This document shows positions 34,086 through 45,689 of a stretch of DNA of 64,000 bases, in pieces (the first letter of the stretch is position 1; each line of letters opens with the position of its first letter). The stretch is taken from positions 26,140,001 through 26,204,000 of the forward strand of contig NC_068922.1 in assembly GCF_023091745.1 (NCBI RefSeq), read 5' to 3'. Under the pieces are notes generated by a model that saw only the letters and a list, made by a program, of their open reading frames with translations, was not told where the DNA came from and did not search any database. The position numbers and the translations under genes are program-made. This DNA is from Budorcas taxicolor (Eukaryota; Chordata; Mammalia; Artiodactyla; Bovidae).

Positions 34086-34370
34086 CACATAGAGCCTGTT
34101 CTCAAGGATCTCAGTCTAATATGAGGTCTGCTGCTGCTAAGTCGCTTCAGTTGTGTCCGACTCTGTGTGACCCCACAGACGGAAGCCCACCAGGCTCCCC
34201 TGTCCCTGGGATTCTCCAGGCAAATAACCACAAAACAGTTGTAAAAGGGTAAGAACCCTAAGAGAGACACCCATATCAGGGGCCTAGGACCGTGTTTGGT
34301 TACTTTAAGTGGTGGAACATGGGAAGTTGCCTGAAGAGGGGATGTTTGAGCAAGACCTGGAAAGGTGGGA
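34086..34370 (-). repeat. L2 fragment (antisense), split by BOV-A
   Basis: 'ttctcaaggatctcagtcta' on the left and 'gatgtttgagcaagacctgg' on the right follow the reverse complement of the L2 3' region. A BOV-A piece lies in between. Confidence 0.6.
34127..34224 (-). mobile_element. BOV-A fragment (antisense)
   Basis: 'ctgctgctgctaagtcgctt' to 'gggattctccaggcaa', truncated inside the monomer. It is nested in an L2. Confidence 0.88.
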
Positions 34371-34696
34371 CTGCGTAGCTTACATGCTGCACTGTGGCCC
34401 TTTCAGGTGCAGTCAGGTTGTTAGAGAGACTGGCCTCATCTTTCTCTGTGGGACAGGCAGGGAGAATGAAACTCAAAACTCCTGCTTGCCTGAGTTTTCC
34501 CTGTTCCCCAGCAGAGTCAGAAACAGTCATCAAACTCTTGAATCTGAGAACAGCTGTTGTCAGCATCTTATTGCTTCACAACAAATAAACCCCAAATCTC
34601 ACCATCCTCTTGGTCCTAGTTTGAGAGCAGACATCAAAGGCTGGGATGAGAAGAGACAAGAAAAACAGATCAATTCATCCCAATATCCCAAAAAGC

Positions 34697-34918
34697 ATCT
34701 TATGGGGTCAAGTCTGTGTCCTTATAATATGAAAAATTGTGTTTTAGTCACTCACTATTTTAACAGGGACTTTCTCCCAGTAGAGGTGGAAATTTGTTGC
34801 ATAGTGCTAAGGGTTATTGGGCTTCCCATATCGTGCTAGTAGTAGAGAACCCAAAGGTTCTTTTTTTATTAGGATAATAAAAAGAGGAAATGCAAACTTT
34901 ATTTGGAAAGCAAAGTAA
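34697..34918 (+). repeat. Unclassified repeat, copy 2, with an inserted SINE head
   Basis: Homologous to 33268-33438 ('gggtcaagtctgtgtcctta', 'gtgttttagtcactcac', 'ggaaagcaaagtaag'). It differs by an extra segment of about 55 bp (34819-34875) that opens with 34 nt of a Bov-tA head. Confidence 0.7.
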
Positions 34919-34928
34919 GTCAACATGT

Positions 34929-35135
34929 GGTGGTTTAGTTACTCGGTCGTGTCCGACTCTTGCGACCCCATGTACTGTAGTCCACCAGGCTCCTCTGTCC
35001 ATGGGATTCTCCAGGCAAGAATATTGCAGTGGGTTGCCATTTCCCTCTTCAGGGCATCTTCCCAACCCAGGGATTGAACCCTGGTCTCCTGCATTGCAGG
35101 CAGATTCTTTACTGACTAAGACACCAGGGAAGCCC
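34929..35135 (-). mobile_element. Bov-tA SINE
   Basis: Antisense full-length copy flanked by AAGTCAACATGT (34917-34928) and AAGTCAATATGT (35136-35147), a 12-bp target duplication with one mismatch. Confidence 0.95.
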
Positions 35136-35147
35136 AAGTCAATATGT

Positions 35148-35822
35148 TCACAATCAAAGACCAGAGATCTGGTATAAGTCCTGGTGTCTTCATGACCCCC
35201 TGAACTTCAGGCTAACCTACTTGAAAAATATGTTGATTTTTTTTTTTCAATCAGGCCCCAAAGATTTGAAACCTCAAGCACACTATGTAGGAAAGCAATA
35301 AATGGGGGAATGGGGAGTGGGTTTTGCTTCTAAAAAGGATAATGTGATGAGTCACTATTTAAATGAATCTGCAGAGCTTTGAAAAATCTTTAAAATGGAC
35401 CATTTAATTGTTTAATCTTGAGCCCTTAACTTTATAGTGCCTGGAAGAAGACCATCTCTGTGAAGAGGTGGGGGGTGGATGCTGCTATGAGGTAGTAAGA
35501 TGAGAGCCATAGGTCAAGATTTGAGGAGGAAATCAGTGTATTGGATTCTGAAATAAATTGTAATAGTCAGGAGCTCTCTGTGAAGCCTGGCTTGACCTGT
35601 CAAGAAGAAAGACGCTATAAGTGCTTCTGTGGAAATGGTGGGTGGATTTGTCTCCCTTTTAGGAAAATATCTTGACTAAAATAATGTCCTGAGTGCAAAA
35701 TCAATAAGAATGGATCATTCCAAGCCTCATTCTTCTTTTTACCTTTATTCCTACAGGGAACTGTGTTTTCAATTCTTTAATGACCTGCATCAGGTTAAGT
35801 CAAATGCAGTGTGAGTTTAAGA
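35148..35822. other. No recognisable feature
   Basis: Unassigned sequence. Confidence 0.4.
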
Positions 35823-36333
35823 CTGTGAGTTCCAACCAGGGGGATTTTATACTGCCACTACCACTACCCCAGGGGACATCTGGCAATGTCTGGGGGTGTG
35901 TTTGGTCGTCACAAGCATGAGGCTAATACTTGTGTCTGAGTGTCAGGGGTTAAAGATCATGCTGCTGCCCAACATCCTACAAACAACAGGACTGTCTTCC
36001 CAATGAAGAATTATCTTGCTCCAAATGACCATGCTGCTACTGCTGCTAAGTCACTTCAGTCGTGTCCGACTCTGTGCGACCCCAGAGACGGCAGCCCACC
36101 AGGCTCCCCCGTCCCTGGGAGTCTCCAGGCAACACTGGAGTGGGTTGCCATTTCCTTCTCCAATGCATGAAAGTGAAAAGTGAAAATGAAGTCGCTCAGT
36201 CGTGTCCGACTTCTAGCAACCCCATGGACTTCAGCCTTCCAGGCTCCTCCATCCACGGGATTTTCCAGGCAAGAGTACTGGAGTGGGGTGCCATTGCCTT
36301 TTCTGCCAAATGACCATAGTGTTGACAAAATGT
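35823..36333 (+). mobile_element. MER20 (hAT-Charlie DNA element) split by BOV-A2
   Basis: 'aggggacatctggcaatgtc', 'tttggtcgtcacaagcatga', 'caacatcctacaaacaacag' and 'gaagaattatcttgctccaa' follow MER20 in order. The last about 15 nt resume after the BOV-A2 at 36318. The ends are eroded. Confidence 0.8.
36033..36305 (-). mobile_element. BOV-A2 SINE nested in MER20
   Basis: Antisense dimer. CCAAATGACCAT is present at 36021-36032 and 36306-36317, a perfect 12-bp target duplication copied from MER20 sequence. Confidence 0.96.
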
Positions 36334-36829
36334 AATTGACCTTGATTTACGGTCAATATTTTTCTCCCCAAAGTGTTCAAATTAGTCGCATTTATAATGA
36401 CTTCCAATACCAAATCAGAAACCTCAGTATGTAGGTAATCCACACCTGTGATGCCTGTTTCTCACAAACTTAAGAAAAGTATAAGCATTCCCCTAAATTA
36501 GGAATAACACAACACTGTTGCTGTTAGTGGCCTCATGTAATTATATGAGAAATGAGTGATTATACTGAAATAAAATAATGATAATATATCATACAGTTGG
36601 ATACCATTCCCTCTGGAAAGGCAGCACAACAAAACAGCAAAACACATCAAAGGGATAATATGCATATATTCAAGATTACTTTTTAGATTCTTGGACATTT
36701 CTCAGGCCTCAGTGAAATAAACAGACTTTGCGACCTGAGGAACACAAAGCTCAGCAAAGTTTCAGGGAAAATTGCTTCAATTCACATAAAACTTGTTGTC
36801 AGGAAAAATAAGGATAGCTACTATTTTCT
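36334..36829. other. No recognisable feature
   Basis: AT-rich unassigned sequence. Confidence 0.4.
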
Positions 36830-36960
36830 TTTTTAAAAATAATTTTTATGATTTATTTTTTAATTTTTATTTTCTATTCGAGTATAGTTGATTTACAATG
36901 TTTTGTTAGTTTCAGGTGTATGGGAAACTGGTTCAGTTATACATGTCCCTAAGAATAACT
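36830..36960 (-). repeat. L1 3' end fragment (antisense)
   Basis: 'cgagtatagttgatttacaa' and 'gttagtttcaggtgtatggg' are the reversed L1 3' UTR. Confidence 0.75.
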
Positions 36961-36964
36961 AATA

Positions 36965-37140
36965 TTTTCCAAGTGCTGATTTTTTTTACTGGTTTCTCTC
37001 CTCACTGTTCGACATGATTTATTTTATTTAACACTCACAAAAATTCCTGCAAGGTAGGGGTTAGTAGCTTTAGTTTAGAAATGCGTTGTCTCAGGCCTAG
37101 AGCGATAAAAGAACTCACCCATTTATAGTGAATTCCAGTG
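36965..37140 (-). repeat. MIR fragment (antisense, diverged)
   Basis: 'gatttattttatttaacact' followed by 'tgcaaggtaggggttagtag' follows the reversed MIR core. Confidence 0.45.
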
Positions 37141-37264
37141 TATCTGTTTTCTTTCCCATCCTCATTCTTTTGGCGGGGGGGCTCACAAGTACTGTCAGAG
37201 ATAACAGAGAAGGCATTTTGGAAATGGAATTCAAAACAAAGAAAGAGACTATAGTTAATCTGTA

Positions 37265-37310
37265 TTATATATTTATATTGAAATATATCAATATAAATTA
37301 TATATAATGT
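37265..37310. repeat. AT-only palindrome
   Basis: 'atatttatattga' is followed, after a short AT spacer, by its reverse complement 'tcaatataaat'. It is simple cruciform-prone AT sequence. Confidence 0.5.
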
Positions 37311-37372
37311 ATAGTATGTGTATTCTATGCTGTGTATTATATAGTTACACTGTTTTATATATTTAAAAGTTG

Positions 37373-37560
37373 CTGAAAGAATAGATATGAAAAGTTCTCA
37401 TCACAGGAAGAAAATAATTTGTAACTAGTGTAATGACAAGTGTGAACTAGACTTCCTGTGGTGATCATTTTGCAATATATACATACATTAAATCATTACA
37501 TCATACAAGTGAAACTAACACAATGTTATATGTCAATTATACCTCGTTAAAAAAAAACAC
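37373..37560 (+). repeat. L1 3' end fragment with A tail
   Basis: 'gtgatcattttgcaatatat', 'aactaacacaatgttatatg' and a terminal A run identify an old L1 3' end in sense orientation. Confidence 0.7.
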
Positions 37561-37608
37561 TACTGATATAAAAAAAGGAAAAACTAGACCAACATGACAA
37601 TGGCATCC

Positions 37609-37819
37609 AGGGGTGGTGGTTTAGTTGCTAAGTGGTGTCTGACTCTTGCAACCCCATGGACTGTAGCTTGCCAGGCTTCTCTGCCCATGGGATTCTCCAG
37701 GCAAGAGTACTGGAGTGGGTTGCCATTTCTTTCTCCAGGAGATCTTCCTGACCCAGGAATCGAACCTGGGTCTCCATTGCAGGCAGATTCTTTACCAACT
37801 GAGCTGGAAGGGAAGCCCC
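37609..37819 (-). mobile_element. Bov-tA SINE
   Basis: Antisense copy flanked by AATGGCATCC (37599-37608) and AATGTCATCC (37820-37829), a 10-bp duplication with one mismatch. Confidence 0.93.
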
Positions 37820-37832
37820 AATGTCATCCTAG

Positions 37833-38072
37833 GCCTGTGCTGTACTTGGTTGTGACTGACTCTTTTGCAACCCTGTGTCCACAACAACTGTGTCCACCAG
37901 GCTCCTCTGTTCATTGGATTTCCCAGGCAAGAATACTGGAGTGGCTTGCCATCTCCTACTCCAGGGGATCTTCTCGACCCATCTGATCTGGGTCTAATCT
38001 GGGTCTTTTACCTCTCCTGCACTGGCTGCACTGGCAAGGGAATTCTTTATCAGTGCACCACCTAGGAGGTTG
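37833..38072 (-). mobile_element. Bov-tA SINE, diverged
   Basis: Antisense copy lying 13 bp from the previous one. The tRNA-like part is rearranged by a short internal duplication (ctgatctgggtctaatctgg). Confidence 0.85.
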
Positions 38073-38074
38073 TC

Positions 38075-38732
38075 AGCCTAGTCATGTCCATATAAAAATT
38101 GCCATAATTGGCTTAAGTTTCAGGTCTATTAGCACAAGCACTGATGTTCACAACCCATCCACCTTGTATTATAATTTGTGAACAGCAAGGAAAAAATAAT
38201 GATGCACCATTTCATATACATTGACTTTACCATGGACTAAAGTTAAGGTCTTGGCAAGTTTAAGTGATGGCAGCTAAGCAATGGCAGAAATTGTTGGAAC
38301 TATTGCTTACTTGTACTTCAAGTCTTGCCATCTCTAACTATTTAAACTGAATTATGAGTGTATGTGTGAATATAATACAGTTTAGGATACTAAATAAATT
38401 GTTAAAGGAAACACAAGTTCATCATGGCAAGGTAGAGGGATATTTCTGCACAAAGGACTAATTTTCTTCCACCCTTTTCATTCTGTGAAGAGAGAAGCTT
38501 CCCTTTCTCTGGTCCCAAGTAAAAATGGGATTGAATGGAACTAAATGGTCACAGGTTAGCTGTAGAGGGTGAGGGTATGCCCTGGGAAACAGGCAGGAAG
38601 CTACAGGGACCAAAATGGCATCAGAGAGAGGGTGTAAGGAAAGCTATTGGAAAACTCTCTACCAAATAGGAGAAACATGGCTGAAATAGAGATTACCAAT
38701 TCAAATGTCCTTTGGTATCTGACTTTGGAGAG
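38075..38732. other. No recognisable feature
   Basis: Unassigned sequence. Confidence 0.4.
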
Positions 38733-38900
38733 GCAATAGGGTAGAGCACCCAGGATTAGGGGCTCTGGATTCAGCCACTTGGGTTCCCATCCCAGTTTCA
38801 CCACTTATTGACTGTGTGACCTTGGGCAAGCCTGTGCCTAACTTCTCTGTGCCTCAGATAGTACCCACTTTCTTCAGTTGCTTTTGTCCCCTTATGTAAT
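38733..38900 (+). repeat. MIR SINE
   Basis: 'ctctggattcagccacttgg', 'cactgtgtgac'-like core (ttgactgtgtgaccttgggc) and 'ctctgtgcctcagat' give a clear sense MIR. Confidence 0.88.
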
Positions 38901-38939
38901 ATCTTTTTACATTTAAGCTAAATGAGATTAACCTTAAAG

Positions 38940-39156
38940 TGTGTGCTTGCGTGCTCAGTTACTCTGTCATGTCCAACTCTTAGGGACCCCATGGACTGTA
39001 GCCCAACAGGCTCCTCTGTCCATAGGATTTCCCATGCAAGAATACTGGAGTGGGTTGCCATTTCCTTCTCCAGGGGATCTTCCTGACCCAGGTATCAAAC
39101 CTGTGTCTCCTACATTGGCAGGTAGTACTACTTTACTACTGAGCCACCTGCAAAGC
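38940..39156 (-). mobile_element. Bov-tA SINE
   Basis: Antisense copy from 'gctcagttactctgtcatgt' to 'gagccacctgcaaagccc'. Confidence 0.92.
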
Positions 39157-40741
39157 CCCTACCTGTAAAGAGTGACCAAATATTGACCAGGACCAACAAT
39201 TAATCTCAGATCTTTTAACATGATATTCATATGTTGATTCCATACCACAAAAATGCTCTTAACAAGGATCGCTGTTATGGAAAATAGTAATGGGAGGTTA
39301 ATAGAGGGATAGAATAGAGGGGGAAAGTGGGGAAAGTAACAGATACTGAAAATGATGAAGAGAGAGGTGATAGAGTGGAGATGAGAAGTAGTAAAATGAA
39401 TGTCAAATATGAAAAGAAGGAGGGAATGGTTGGTGATTAAAAGACATTATGCATCTTAGTAGTGGGTGAAATGAGCCTTATGTATTACAGTATTTCTAAT
39501 TTGAGCAACAATTTGTAAGCTATAAATGTTTATAATGAGTGTAATTTGTTCAACTTCTGTTATGGAATAATGTAAGACATAGTGTTAGCTATTAAGAGAC
39601 ACTTTGCAGATTTACAAAGGGATAATTAATTTTTTATTGGAACATAACAGATTCAAACATAAATCATTTTATTACTCTTACAAATTAGAAAAATTTATGT
39701 TTTAGATAAACCTAAAAAATAAGCTTATCTATAGCTGTGCTAGTATCTAGATTTAAGAGAGACTAAAGAAAAATGACAACTAAATGCAAAGCCTGATCCT
39801 TGATTCAATCCTGGATTGAAGAAAACAGTATAAAGCATATCAATGGGAAAACTGAATCAATTTGACTAGGGACTCTATATCAGATAATATTATCATGTCA
39901 ATGTGTATTTCCTGAATGAACTTTTGGGCCAACCCAATAGTTGGTGAATCTAGGTTAAGGATATTTGAGTCTCATTCTAATATTTTTTCAACTTCCTTGT
40001 AGGTTTTTCAATTTTCAAAATAAAAACTAGGGAAATTACACAGCTTTAAAATCTACATGAAGTCAGAAATCTGGATGAAAAATGGCTGAGATTACTGGGG
40101 AAGTAATAATGTGAGTAATTTAGGTTTTAAACACTTAATTCTCTAATTCCATAAAGAAAGATATACAGACAATCCATTCATCATTCTGCTATTCAATCAA
40201 TTAGATGACTCTCTTAGAATGTAGCTGATTCAATTGCTCTGATTGATACCTCTTCTAAGATAGAACAGAAATGGAAATCAGGAAAACCTTTTTCTTTCTT
40301 CTCTGACTAGATCAATTTTATGAGATAAATTAAGCCAGTAATATCAAAGAGATAGAATACATGTTACATAAATGATACAAAGGTCTTTAAAATCATTGAG
40401 GAAGCCAATACGGACAAATATGTAAATACAGAAATCCAGGTTAGCTCTGAAGAATACTAGCACTGGCTTCTCTCAGTTTCCCAGAAGTGTCATGTAGAAA
40501 GATGACCACAAGACCCAATCACACCTTTTGAAATAAAAGGAAGAGAGGTGGAAAAATTCTCACTAAATTCAATTCTGGGGGAATAAAAGAGAAATTCCTT
40601 TTTTAAAATCATGTACTCTACATTCAGAATAATAAGACAGAAAGCATTAAAGAAGATAGGAAATCTTAAATTAACTTCCCGCTAGCCCCTGACACATGGA
40701 TGTAAGGAGGACAGTTACAAGAATGGTTTTCCAACAAGTTC
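39157..40741. other. Unassigned sequence with a mariner end
   Basis: About 1.6 kb of AT-rich sequence with a purine-rich patch at about 39290-39430 and a possible L1-like tail near 39970-40030. Only the mariner-like fragment at 39908 is listed separately. Confidence 0.4.
39908..39942 (+). mobile_element. Mariner terminal-repeat fragment
   Basis: 'gaacttttgggccaacccaa' resembles the terminal inverted repeat of the ruminant mariner family (…actttttggccaacccaata). The rest of the element is absent. Confidence 0.5.
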
Positions 40742-40852
40742 TTTTTTTTTTTCATAAATTTTTATTGAAGCATAATTCATTTACTATGCTGTTTTTAGTT
40801 TTAGCTGTACATCAAAGTGACTCAGTTATATATATATATATATGGCATTACC
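40742..40852 (-). repeat. L1 3' end fragment (antisense) with (AT)n
   Basis: A T run, then 'aatttttattgaagcataat' and 'gactcagttatatatatata'. An older L1 3' end beside a younger one. Confidence 0.65.
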
Positions 40853-40857
40853 AAATA

Positions 40858-42005
40858 TTTTTATAATTAATTAATTAATTTTAATTGGAGGTTAATTACT
40901 TTACAATATGTGGTAGTTTCTGCCATACATTGACATGAATCAGCCACAGGTGTACATGTGTCCCCCATCCTGAACGCCCCCCCACCTCCCTCCCCACCCT
41001 TCCCTCTGGGTTGTCCTAGCGCACCAGTTTTGAGTGCCCTGTTTCATGCATCAAACTTGGACTGTTCGTCTGTTTCACATATGGTAATATACATGTTTAA
41101 ATGCTATTCTCTCAAATCATCCCACCCTCGCCTTCTCCCACAGAGTCCAAAAGTCTGTTCTTTATATCTGTGTTTCTTTTGCTGTCTCACATAAAGGGTC
41201 ATCATTACCATCTTTCTAAATTCCATATATATGTGTTAACATACTGTATTGGTTTTTCTTTCTGACTTACTTCACTCTGTATAATCAGCTCCAGTTTCAT
41301 CCACCTCATTAGAACTGATTCAAATGTGTTCTTTTTAACAGCTGAGTAATATTCCATTGTGTATATGTACCACAGCTTTCTTATCCGTTCATCTGCCAAT
41401 GGACATCTAGGTTGCTTCCACGTCCTAGCTATTGTAAACCGTGCTAGTGTAAACAGCTAGTGTAAACAGGAACATTGGGGTACACGAGTCTCTTTCAATT
41501 CTGGTTTCCTCAGTGTGTATGCCCAGCAGTGGGATTGCTGGGTTGTATGGCAGTTCTATTTTCAGTTTTTTAAGGAATCTCCACACTGTTCTCCATAGTG
41601 GCTGTACTAGTTTGCATTCCCACTAGCAGTGTAAGAGGGTTCCCTTTTCTCTGCACCCTCTCCAGCATTTATTGTTTGTAGACTTTTTGATAGCAGCGTG
41701 AGATGGTACCTCATTGTGGTTTTGATTTGCATTTATCCGATAATGAGAGATGTTGAGCATCTTCATGTGTTTGTTAGCCATCTGTATGTCTTCTTTGGAG
41801 AAATGTCTGTTTAGTTCTTTGGCCCATTTTTTGGTTGGGTCGTTTATTTTTCTGGTATTGAGCTGCATGCGTTGTTTGTATATTTTTGAGATTAACTCTT
41901 TGTCCATTGCTTCATTTGCTATTATTTTCTCCACTTTGAAAGCTGTCTTTTTACCTTGCTTATAGTTTCCTTCATTGTGCAAAAGCTTTTAAGTTTAATT
42001 AGGTC
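40858..42005 (-). mobile_element. L1 (bovine type), 5'-truncated
   Basis: Antisense L1 about 1.15 kb long. 'ttttaattggaggttaatta' marks the 3' UTR end at the left. The ORF2 C-terminal region extends to about 42005, where the element stops at 'aattaggtccc'. Divergence is modest. Confidence 0.92.
41205..41982 (-). pseudogene. L1 ORF2 C-terminal remnant
   Basis: Two minus frames carry L1 ORF2p. 41623-41982 (119 codons) reads KKWAKELNRHFSKEDIQMAN, then CWRGCREKGTLLHC. 41205-41399 (64 codons) reads KLWYIYTMEYYSAVKKNTFE. Frameshifts or stops separate them. A 13-bp tandem copy (GCTAGTGTAAACA, from about 41444) lies between them and is one of the indels. Confidence 0.88.
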
Positions 42006-42488
42006 CCATTACTTTGCCAACAAAGGTCCGTCTAGTCAAGGCTATGGTTTTTCCAGTGGTCATGTATGGATGTGAGAGCTGGACTGTGAAGAAAGCTGAG
42101 CACCAAAGGATTGACGCTTTTGAACTGAGGTGTTGGAGAAGACTCTTATGAGTCCCTTGGACTGCAAGGAGATCCAGCCAGTCCATTCTAAAGGAGATCA
42201 GTCCTGAATAGTCATTGGAAGGACTGATGTTGAAACTGAAACTCCAATACTTTGGCCACCTGATGCAAAGAACTGACTCATTTGAAAAGACCCTGATGCT
42301 GGGAAAGATTGAAGGTGGGAGGAGAAGGGGATGACAGAGGATGAGATGGTTGGATGGCATCACTGACTCAATGGGCATGAGTTTGAGTAAACCCTGGGAG
42401 TTGGTGATGGACAGGGAGGTCTGGCATGCTGCAGTCCATGGGGTCTCAAAGAGCTGGACATGATGAGAGACTGAACTGAACTGAACTG
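42006..42488 (+). mobile_element. BovB 3' end, 5'-truncated, head-on to the L1
   Basis: Sense copy from 'cattactttgccaacaaagg' to 'gaactgaactgaactg'. The start coincides with the truncated end of the antisense L1, and no clear target duplication is seen. Confidence 0.93.
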
Positions 42489-42489
42489 T

Positions 42490-43164
42490 TAATCTCATAA
42501 ATTTCTACATCAGATCTCCATCTAAAACAGGAAACAGCTAACACCCAAATGTGCACAGAGAGAATCTCAGGCCTCTCCTGTCCCTGTCTGTTGCCTTCCT
42601 ATTGGCAAAGTCTCAGCTAATACTAATCACTTCAGCATAAATATATGTACATATATACACAAATATGCATTATGTGTGTATATTCATATTTATATATGTA
42701 TATGTTACTAAAATTCAACAGTAACTATAGCAACTAGATCAAAATATTGAGATGAGGAAGAAGTCATATATCAGTGATATTTTAAGAACTGCCAGCCCAT
42801 AGCAGAAATAAAACTCAAGCTGATTTTTCATCTGTTTGGTTTTTGATTTTAAGTTCTCTTCAGTGGCTCCACCTTTATCCCTGCACCTGGTAAACTGCTT
42901 TAGCCATCCCTTCCCTGGTAGAAAGTTTGAAAAATTGGAAAGGACCAGAGATGAGCTAGAAGATTTTACTTTGGAATAAGACAAGAAAAGTATCTGGCAA
43001 AAATGACCAGAGATACTAAGAGCAGGGTAGGCTGACTTCTGGGAGAGGGTTTGGGTAGGAAGTTGAGAGTGGAGATGAAGGATAATTTAGGGAAAAAAGC
43101 TGCTGTCTTCTTTGATAGTGGCAGACTAGTAATGATTTTCAGTAACAATAAAATCAATAATAAA
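42490..43164. other. No recognisable feature
   Basis: Unassigned. It includes (TATG/TATA)n-like sequence at 42640-42710. Confidence 0.4.
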
Positions 43165-43370
43165 TAACATCATATTTCAGATATTGTTGTAAATGCTGTA
43201 CATGACTTCATGTGTTAAGTCTATTTACTCTCACAATAATCTTATGATATGTGTGCCATTATCATTCCCACTTTACAGATGAAATAACTGAGGCAGATGA
43301 AGTAACTACTAAGAATTGACAGAGACAGTTGTTAACCAATGCAGTAAGGCTTCGGACCTCACTCTCAACT
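43165..43370 (-). repeat. MIR SINE (antisense)
   Basis: 'tactctcacaataatcttat' and 'ccactttacagatgaaataa' follow the reversed MIR core. Confidence 0.7.
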
Positions 43371-43684
43371 ACTTCACTGTGCGTTTCTTGAGAAACAAAG
43401 ACTTGAACTGTCATCAGTTTTATTTTTCAGTCAGACAGCTGCTCCTGTAAATTGATGTGGCGCAGAGACCAAAGTGCATAGGGAGTATTTGAGTTATACG
43501 AGGACAAGGTGATGAGGTTGTGAAAACAGGAGAAAGTGAACGGAATCCAGAGAGACTTGGCAAAACCAGGATTTCATGGGGACTAAGTAAAATCAGAAGA
43601 TAAGAATGAGTCATTGATGACTCAAAAAATTAAGCTTTAGTAATACAGGAAATGATGGTGCCACTGACAGAGGGTGGGAAATGA

Positions 43685-43725
43685 ACAAGTGGGTGGACTG
43701 GTGGGTGGATTGGTGGGTGGAAGCT
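43685..43725 (+). repeat. Short minisatellite, 12-bp unit
   Basis: GGTGGGTGGA(C/T)T-type units repeat about three times ('gggtggactggtgggtggat'). Confidence 0.7.
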
Positions 43726-44094
43726 GATGGTGAATTTAGCTTTGATAATCCAAGGAGAAAACTTCAAAAAGCATTTAGTGACACTGCAACTATCGAGACG
43801 AGACGAAAAATGGAAAAGAATATCTCGGAAGTAGTAGTATAGATGACACAGGACACAGTGGAAATTTTATGTGATGCGCTGATTGAGCACTTTGAATCCT
43901 GCTTCATTTTAAGAGGGTTCGAGGCAGTTTACACTAAAATGAACAGGAAATTATTGTTGATATATTAATCTGGTATATAAATTCATTTATTTTTAACTTC
44001 ATCTTTTTCTTTTCCAAATAAAATGATTTTGTTTTTTTTCCCTTGACCCTTTCCTAGATCTAAAACTTCATTCATCCAGTTATATTTATTTCTA
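43726..44094. other. No recognisable feature
   Basis: Unassigned sequence. Confidence 0.35.
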
Positions 44095-44252
44095 AGTCTT
44101 TATTGAACTTGTCACAATATTTCTTCTGTTTCATGTTTTGGTATTTTGGCTGTGAGGCACGTGGGATCTTAGCTCTCTCACCAGGGATCACATCTACACC
44201 CCCTGCATTGGAAGGTGAAGCTTTACCCAGTGGACCACCAGGGAGGTCCCGA
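44095..44252 (-). mobile_element. CHR-type SINE (antisense)
   Basis: 'gtctttattgaacttgtcac' to 'gtggaccaccagggaggtcc'. Confidence 0.87.
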
Positions 44253-45689
44253 TACTCATTTTTAAGCAAGTTTTTTGGTAATCCTCTGAATTGGCGTGGT
44301 AATAGTTTTTATCACACATACTGTTTGGTGTTGTCTCATTTTGCTTTGTTATGTATCATATAAAATAGTGGAGTCTAAGTGGTAAGGATCATGGCAATAG
44401 CATTTGAAAATCGTGATTGAAATTATATGTGTACATATATATATTTTTTTCCACCATGTATTTATACCTTTGCTCTCCTATTTTCCCAACAGCAGTTAAT
44501 TTTTGCAGATTTTTAATGAAAAGTTTTGAAACTAGTCTCCCTCCTCCAGGATCTAAGAAACTAAGAACTTTGATGGATCTTTGACTTCCGTGGTAATAAT
44601 TATGGTAATAGATGTGTCAGGTAAGAGAATTTGTGGGTGGAATTAAGCAGGAATTTTGTGTTCTTTCCAGTTACATTTCAGTTTTAGCAGGTTAAGTTGA
44701 ACTTGGAAACTTCATTTTGTTGTTTAGTAAAATGAGTGTTGGGTTGGTAATAACTGGTTATTGAATTTTGTCCATTTTCATGTGTGATGTACAGGAGAGG
44801 TAGAAATTCAGCAGAAACATCATAACATAGTCCAAGCAACCCACGAAGGCCCATTATCTTGGTAAGAGTGGAATTTCAGATATGGATGGAAATCATAATG
44901 ACGGGGCAGTGAAAAGAGGAAGGGCCAGGCAGGATCTGGCAATCTAAATATCATATCATCAATAATGCAGGATGTGAACAATCGGTGAAACAAGGTGTGG
45001 CTTGTCAACTCTCTACACTATCTTCTCAACTACTTTTTAAAATCTAGAACTATTCTAAAATTTAAAAGTTTAGTTTTAAAAGTTGTGATTAGTTAGTTCA
45101 AGAAAGTATGTTGATATATAGGAAAGAATTATAGGAAAGCATTTTACCAGAGTATCTGAATCAATAAAAGAAAAAAGTCAAATAGATAAAGCAGTTCAGA
45201 AAAACACGGCAACTTGGACATAGTAGAAAATAGAAATTGTGAACAGGAAGACAACCAAAACACTAACCATATTTGGATATTAACGAACCCACGGTTAAGA
45301 GTTAGTAAGAAGGGTGGGCTGGTTCTCTCCTGGCAGTAAAGAATAGCTCTTTTCCAGAAGCTTCCTTGAGACCCTTTTATAGTGCTTGCTGCCCCTCAAC
45401 TGATTAAACATAGTCTTTGAGGTTGAATGTTGAAATACATCCCTGAATCAAGAGCTTGGCAGAGAGGTAGATTCCTAAGCCACAAGAACTTGACTCCTCT
45501 GGAGTTTCTTCAAACAAACTGTGGATGGTTGTGATGTCATAAGCCCTTATAAAAAAACGCTTCAAAAGTACTGCAAGGCTGATGTAACAAGTTCCCCATT
45601 GTCCTTTTTGTGAGCAGTCCTGGAGAAATTCCTATCTGATCCTAAAATCAAAAGTAGTTGCGACTTTCCCGAGCTGTTGTGTTTGTTTT
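44253..45689. other. Mostly unassigned sequence
   Basis: About 1.4 kb. 44995-45070 ('ctagaactattctaaaattt') may be an L1-type tail. 'gtgatgtcataagcccttat' near 45530 resembles a CRE/TATA pair but has no supporting gene structure. Confidence 0.35.

Noticed and set aside
34309..34839. 176-codon plus-strand open frame
   Set aside because: It runs across an L2 remnant and an unclassified repeat, so it is not a gene.
45500..45570. CRE-like TGATGTCAT followed by TTATAAAAA
   Set aside because: No downstream start codon/donor arrangement or CpG context. Likely chance in AT-rich DNA.
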